From NCBI GenBank assembly GCA_004154925.1, contig QJNS01000045.1, positions 310,001 through 374,000 on the forward strand: DNA of 64,000 nt, given 5' to 3'. The DNA is from Monosporascus cannonballus (Eukaryota > Ascomycota > Sordariomycetes > Xylariales). Numbering within the stretch: position 1 is the first letter of the stretch; every line of letters starts with the position of its first letter. Under the pieces are notes generated by a model. The model saw only the letters and a program-made list of their open reading frames with translations. It ran no database searches and was not told the origin of the DNA. Position numbers and translations under genes: made by a program. Positions 58,101-64,000 of this stretch are shown here, piece by piece.

Positions 58101-61100
58101 GCCGCATATATTAGAGCAGAGAAGACGTACCAGGGGATCTTGTTCGGCTCAACTCCGTCGAATCTCTCGCTCCCCCTTCCCGGTCCGACAAGACGCTGAC
58201 AAAGCCGCCGAATGGGGTTGCGAGGGGTAAATATGTAAAGCGAGTTGTTATACGTAGGGTATCGTGCAAGGTACTCACGTTGGGCCCTGCGCCGCGCTGC
58301 TGCTGCTGACACAACCTGCCGAGCCATCTGTCGCGGATCTAAGTTGTCATTCGGACCATCGAACCGGATGTTGCTATAAAATGGATTGGGCTCTTTGCTG
58401 AAGAACACATTCCGAACTTTGCTCCAGGCAGATTCCATGAAGCTTAGCCTAATAGCATCCGACTTGTCAGCGCCGGGAGGAATCCGGCTCCTAGCGGCCT
58501 CTTCTTGCAATGGGTCCAGGGACTCGTCCAAGAAGTCACGGACGACGGCATCTTTCAGCAGCATTTCCATCGTGGCAGGCCCGTAATCAAGCGGGTCCCT
58601 CCTCTTACGATTCTTCCCAAAGGAGAAGATTTCAGAGAGTGCGAGGTTGTTCGTTGCAGTCCTGCCCAACTCCTTTCTCTGCAGGAACGCCTTGACCTGC
58701 TCTAGCCGCTTTTCATCTTCCGAGACGTCGAAGTTTTCTTGTATGACAGCGATGAACATATTGAGGATGATGAACCACGAGAGAGTCATCCAGCCAATGA
58801 GAAATGCGGCACCATACCACGATGTATTGTGATCGGTGGTGTAGGAAGTCACATTGTATAGTATGCTCGTCCAATCCTCGCTGGATAATATCTGCCACAT
58901 GCCAACGAAAGAATTGAAGATATTGTAAAAGGATACGTAGATCATCTCACCGTCCTCGTCATACTGAGGAATCTCACCTCGGAAGAGCTGGACAGCGAAG
59001 AGGGCCATCATGTATGTGATGAGGAACACGAATAGGATGAGGTTTGCAATACCGCTTGCGTTCCCCAGGACGAGCAGAATCAATTTCCTCGTGGTCGGGA
59101 TAGCCAAGACCACGCGATAGACTCGAAGGATTTGGAATATAGTCAGCCACGCATAGACCACGCCGCGACCGCGAATCGGAGGTAGGAGTATGACTGTGGT
59201 CGACACTGCGAGAAATAGGTCAACGTTATTGCGTGTATTCTTGTGAAAGCCGCGCCAATTTGCCGCAAATCGGATGGCAATCTCGATGTCTAATAATATG
59301 GTGACAACAATTTCAGACCTGTCAATGAAATTACCCCGTAGCGGTGACATCTCGTCGCTGCGGAGTGACTGGCATAAGATATCATAGGCTATAATCAGCA
59401 CCCAAGCCAGCGAAGTCTTATCGTATATTCTCTGCAGGTGAGACACCCGGTGAAGGGGCTCGTCGTCAACTGGCGTGAGAGGGTCCTGGGAGGAGGTGAA
59501 AGCGCTGGCTTTGCTTTCTTCTCGGATAACCTGGAAGGAGGAGGTGACGACAGCGATCATCAAATTGGTCAACCACAGCATCATAATCATGATACCAGCG
59601 CCATAAAAGAGGGCCGCGGGGTGAAAGTCCGACTTCATCGTGGTGTACATGAGGTCCGACCAGGTATTGGCACTCATGATGACAAAAACCAACTCGAGCG
59701 AGTGAACGATGTCGTCAAAACTCACAGTACCATTGTGAGGAGGGTCCTGCTCAAGACAGATCGATCCCCGAGGGCACAGGTAGCCCTTCGCGTCGTCGGT
59801 CCCATTCTCGAGGCCTTCGAAGGACTCCGGAAACGCGGACTTTACCCACGGCATTGGGGCACCAGTCTCGTTGTCGAGGTGACCCCCGCAGAAGGCGTCT
59901 TCGTTGGTGAAAGACGCAGAGAAGTCATCAGGCTGCAACGGATCTCGCCAAACACACTGGCGTCTTAGGCTGGACTTGAAGCTCTGCACACCTATAATAG
60001 CAAACAAAAGCCCGAAGAAGCCGATCAGAAAGGCGACACGGACAAGTAGCGGTGCCGCCTTTTTAAGGCTTCGTAAGATGATCTACCAAGCATGTTAGCC
60101 TGGTGGAAGGGCTATCGAACGGTGGTTTCCACTTACGGCCGTGCCGTTGGTTATAGCAAGGAGACGGACTATTCTCAAACAGCTCATCATACGAAATACA
60201 AACAGATGATGGCGCATTTCGAGACCGGTGACGCTCAGGGCGAATGTGATCCAGAATGATACAACGGCGATGAAGTCGAGCCTGTTGAAACTGTGTCGTA
60301 GAAACGCTCGGCGGGCTAGCTGCATCCTCTGCTGATCCTCAAGAGTCTCGGGCAGCGTCTGCCCGTGCATCATAGTGAAGGAGCGAGTAAAAGTGGACGG
60401 CCCGAAGACCTCTTGGCGAGGAGTCTTGACAGATTTCTGGCGTTGCGGGCGGAAGTACGCGTTGTATCGTTCCGTAACGACATTCCGGATACCCTTCTTG
60501 CGGTCTATAGTACTATACTCAGCGGCATTCAGTATGAACCCCGAGACGATGATATGAGCCGCGATCTCAAGTGTGAAAACGATGAAAAGCCCCAACATGG
60601 CCCAATTAATCCATGACGACGGATCCCATCTTTCCGGACGCTTATATTTATCGTTAAAGACGTTGTGCGCGGATTCAACGGTCAGCAGAGCAGCTTGAAG
60701 CACTATCAGGAGAAGAATGACAGGTTCCATATAAGGATTGACAAGCAGGTCACACAGCTTCAATCGGATGGGATTGTCAGGCGAGAATATTCCGAGAGAC
60801 CGGCCTTTTAAAGGGTTCTTCATTGGCATTCTGGGTGGTGCCACAGGTTCCGTCGAAGCCCATCCGGGCTCCCCTCTCTTCTCGAGCGGCGATTCTGGAT
60901 AGACTTGGGACGGATATGAGGTGTCCTGTTCCATTTGGATTGATGAATGATCGAGTGGCCTGCGGGTTTCCACACTTGGCGACCTGGACCTGGACCGCTC
61001 GCGTCTTTCCCGCTGACCCCTCGTCTCCCCTTCACCACCGATATTCACAACACGCTGGGACATAGCCCTAACAACAGATCCAGCTTTGTAGAAGGCATCA

Positions 61101-61786
61101 GAGGTACTTCCTCGTCGCGAGCCTGGTCGTGAACCAGATCGATTGTCAGTGGGCGTGAGGGAGGTCCCATAGCTACGGTGTTTAGTAGGTCCATAGCCTG
61201 TCTCTAAATCGTATCCTAGCTTCTTGTTCGAGCCCCGGCGCGACCTGGAGGGGCTATTTCCCAAGTCCGAGACAGTCTGAAAGCTGTCCCTCGGCTGTGA
61301 TTCCCCTTGCGGGGTCGCTAGTGCTCCCGAAATTGGCTGAGCGGTAGAAGTCAGGGGAGCCCTATCGGACTCATAGTAGTCTACGTGCGCAGTTTCATCG
61401 TAGTATGGGGTTGTAGTGGCATACGATCGCGTAGAGTCGAGCGTCGTCGTTGGCACATCAGCACCTGGGGGGTTAATGTCCGGGGGAAGCGCAAACTGAA
61501 GAGCAGAGACATCCAAAGGTGAACTTGGGCTCACGCTAGCAGTGCCATGGTGAGACTGCTGTTGCTGGTAGCCATCCCAATAGGTCGAGATGGCGGGTAA
61601 GCCCGCACTTGCTGCCGGGGTATTAGGACCAGCCGTCGGCGCTTGAAGCCCTTCCCGCGGTTGATGCTGATTGTCATATTGTTCGTCATTTTGCGGTTCA
61701 AGGTCCCGAAGAGGTATCGACTGTAAGGATGGTACCGACAGATCCCCTTGTCGGGAACGATGCGGTGAGTTTGGAGGACCAGACAT
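55188..61786 (-). CDS. CCH1: Voltage-gated calcium channel alpha-1 subunit Cch1
   Basis: Plasma-membrane Ca2+ channel that works with Mid1 in high-affinity uptake (known). Five exons (61786-60137, 60082-57707, 57644-55882, 55831-55742, 55686-55188) give 2125 aa. About 350 cytosolic Ser/Pro-rich residues precede four six-helix repeats. S4 segments: FRMMSCLRIVRLLAI (I), ILRVYRVVLAIPTTRKLI (II), FKAFRALRLL (III); repeat IV (GIVLLLIPRNDALDQLF) is charge-poor. Pore loops read SANTWSDL (about 680), SSEDWTSI (about 947), SQEGWVDV (about 1420) and VGEGWNEL (about 1710), so the filter is N-E-E-E. An EF-hand-like DPAGTGFINKHDF follows repeat IV near 1800. Exon 3 uses a non-consensus donor, GTTCGA. The joins SLRLEEFLRRRARL and FDTLYWSRRFKKH are conserved. 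The start ATG (MSGPPNSPHRS) is the first in frame. Confidence 0.95.
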
Positions 61787-62634
61787 GGCGCTCTTGACGT
61801 TGCCAGACACCAAGGACGAATGCTGATATGTACTACGTAATAGCAGCAATATCTCTGCGGGTTTTAGAGGTAGAAAGGCCCGGGTTGCATAGCGCGCAAG
61901 CGCAAACTGCGATGACGAAAATATTGCGAGCTCAAGGCATCACAGGGAGCTTGCCGCCTTTAACCCTAACTGGCGCCTAGAGCAATATGTTTCTCGGAAC
62001 GTGGAGTATGTTGCGAGCAAGCAAATCGCCGATGTAACTTGCGGCGCGTCTGGAACGGACGATTCGAATACCAGAAAACGAGCGACAGGATAATTCAAAG
62101 ATTAGAGGCCGATGAAGGTGCCAAAGAGTCTCAAGGCAGAGTGGCAGTGAGTATTCAACTGATATTAAGCCAAGCGAGCCCAGGCACAACGGGCGGTTAC
62201 GAATTAAAGGGAAACAGAACGATCGACGAAGTCAATTAGAAGTTGTTGCTGAAGTGTGTTGTAGTTCTCTTGTCCCAAATCTGACCTGCGGAAAAGGACG
62301 AATATCTATTGTCGGTCACAAAGTTTGACTCCAGTGAGGCTTAGGTGCGTCGCAGTCCAAAAGAAGCGATTGAGGTTACATTATGCAGCACCTGGAATTT
62401 ACCTAGCGCCTAGTCTGGGTGGAGAAGCCCGACGCCGACACGTCCATCCAGTGACGCTAAGACTTGTAAATTCGCGGGTATACTACGTACCTATGTAGGT
62501 ATTACCTAGTCTAACCAGACATGGAGGGGAAGCTGCCAGGTAATGCCCATATCCAGCTCCGCAAGGGGCACGCAGCACCAGTGCTTGAGATACGTAATTC
62601 GTAACGCGGCGCCAACTGAGGTAGCTATGTATTG

Positions 62635-62650
62635 TATATATATATATATG
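62635..62650. repeat. TA dinucleotide run
   Basis: Uninterrupted (TA)n microsatellite with flanking diverged copies, in intergenic DNA. Confidence 0.8.
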
Positions 62651-63183
62651 TATATAATCCTGAATCTCAAAAGTACAACCCGCTGGCCGGGCCAGTATGA
62701 ACATCAACGATTGGCCTATTGATACCACAAGTACCAGAATAAATCTTCGTACCTGGTACCTGCATAGTACTGTAACAAACCATACGGGCAAATGAGTCTA
62801 GACCACGCGATCGCACAGCCTCGACGGTGAAGCTGCAAGGACATTCAATGTTGAGCTAGGACTTTCCGAGGGGGGTCCGTAACTTATCTGTACTTAGTAC
62901 CTCGTACTGAGAGCTCAGCCTCTTTAGAGTCCAGGGGTGTGCCCCTTGCCTATAAATCCCCTGATACATCACTCAAGCAACAGAGGTCCGGGTAAAGGCA
63001 CATGCATGCAGCTTCTCGCCCACGTGACTGACCCCAACATCTACCCTATAGGTTTCTAGCATGGCCGGATGTCTGGCATGCCTCTATCCCACGTTTAAAC
63101 GTGCCCACTCCTTTTCCTTCCAGAAAATCGTAAGGTAGTCAGGGAGGCTACTTATACCTGGGCTGTCACGGCTAGCACTTTGA

Positions 63184-63216
63184 CTAGGTACATACCTAGG
63201 TAAGTACCTAGGTAGA
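63184..63216. repeat. Clustered TACCTAGGTA palindromes
   Basis: TACCTAGGTA occurs twice within 20 bases, with further partial copies either side. The motif is self-complementary. Confidence 0.8.
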
Positions 63217-64000
63217 TATAAGTTATCGAATCAAGTTCACTCCACTGCTAAGATAGCCATGTAAGCCCAGGAAGGTATTCCAATGTCGGAGCTGGTAGGT
63301 CTCTGTTTCCAGTTAAGCAGTTTAGCGGTATAGAAGGATCCCAGAAATTAAAAATATGAAGGTATTAGACAGGTACAGAGGTGCCTATTGCAGCGGCTAG
63401 AGTGCAGTAGGTACGTAAGCCCGCGTATGCATGCCCGTGAGCTACCTATGTAGGTATCTGCATATAATGCAAGATATCCAAGAACGACGGGGTATGCTAA
63501 CGTAGAAGTACTACATATATGTACTTACCTAGGCATATATACATGCGTAGATAGATAGGTAGATACGAAGTACCCCCCTTCCACAGTGTAAAGGATGAGC
63601 CTTTGCCGGCTCGTGCGCAAGCAACGGGAGGGACAGGCGCGTGTGCTACAAGTACGTAGCTACCGTAGGTAGTTACATACGGTACTTGATAAAAGTTTAA
63701 GTGGAATGAATGGGCCGTCGCGTCAATGCAGATACCCGAATCGCGCTCACCCCCAAAAATCAAAAATTCCCCATCACACTTCAACCTCACATCACATCCA
63801 AACCGACACCGAGATTGAGTCCCAAGAGAACGATGCCCGACTTTTCCATTCATTTGCGTTAGTCATGCTATCCAAATCATAGTCGCTGCAGCTTTCTCAA
63901 CCGTCGCGAACCCGTAACCCCCTCGCCAACCTTCACCTTGCTCTGCGTTTGCCAACATTACACCGTACCAGGGCCAAACTCAAGTCGTCGCGGCACACGC

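Larger units (their letters stand above)
61787..64000. other. Intergenic right edge, upstream of CCH1
   Basis: CCH1 promoter side, then AT-rich DNA with a TA dinucleotide run and many CCTAGGTA-type motifs between 62480 and 63570. No gene supported up to the window end. Confidence 0.4.

Noticed and set aside
1..64000. CRISPR arrays, bacterial operons, transposase genes, rRNA genes
   Set aside because: Looked for on both strands; no regular spacer arrays, Shine-Dalgarno operons, transposase motifs or rRNA sequence were seen.

Overview
The window is genomic DNA from a filamentous ascomycete, most likely a Sordariomycete. The genes have short introns (about 48-183 nt) with GTRNGY donors and CTAAC/CTGAC branch points just before the acceptor. 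They encode fungal versions of core eukaryotic proteins. The intergenic DNA carries many TACCTAGGTA-like palindromic motifs. There are no bacterial operons, CRISPR arrays or phage genes. Species placement is inference; the splice signals and protein families are read directly.

Layout, left to right. 0.4-15.4 kb: threonine aldolase (+), a Sel1-repeat Nif1-like cell-cycle protein (-), a GNAT acetyltransferase (-), the COPII cargo receptor Erv46 (+) and a GH37 trehalase (-). 17.5-26.3 kb, all minus strand: a large zinc-ribbon protein of unknown function interrupted by one in-frame TAG, the oligosaccharyltransferase catalytic subunit Stt3, and a small intron-split gene for ATP synthase subunit e that has no long ORF. 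27.4-36.9 kb: dynein intermediate chain (+), nucleoporin Nup159 (-), proteasome beta-2 subunit Pup1 (+). 36.9-40.4 kb: a gene-poor tract with an assembly gap framed by poly-G and poly-C and with coding-like remnants. 40.4-46.3 kb: mitotic B-type cyclin (-), mitochondrial ribosomal protein uL2m (+) and an intron-containing tRNA-Thr(AGU) (+). 47.0-53.0 kb: unrecognised, probably lineage-restricted minus-strand genes plus decayed coding fragments. 55.2-61.8 kb: the four-domain voltage-gated calcium channel Cch1 (-). The last 2.2 kb has no gene I can support.

Most genes are housekeeping or cell-biology genes and do not form a pathway cluster. Shared intergenic regions suggest divergent promoters (GNAT/ERV46, ATP synthase e/dynein, NUP159/PUP1, cyclin B/uL2m). 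The items most worth checking are the in-frame stop in the zinc-ribbon gene, a probable mitochondrial presequence on threonine aldolase, the remnants around the gap and at 47-47.7 kb, and the unrecognised minus-strand genes. I did not find convincing evidence of a new multi-gene system. Exon borders were derived by hand from splice signals and frame continuity.
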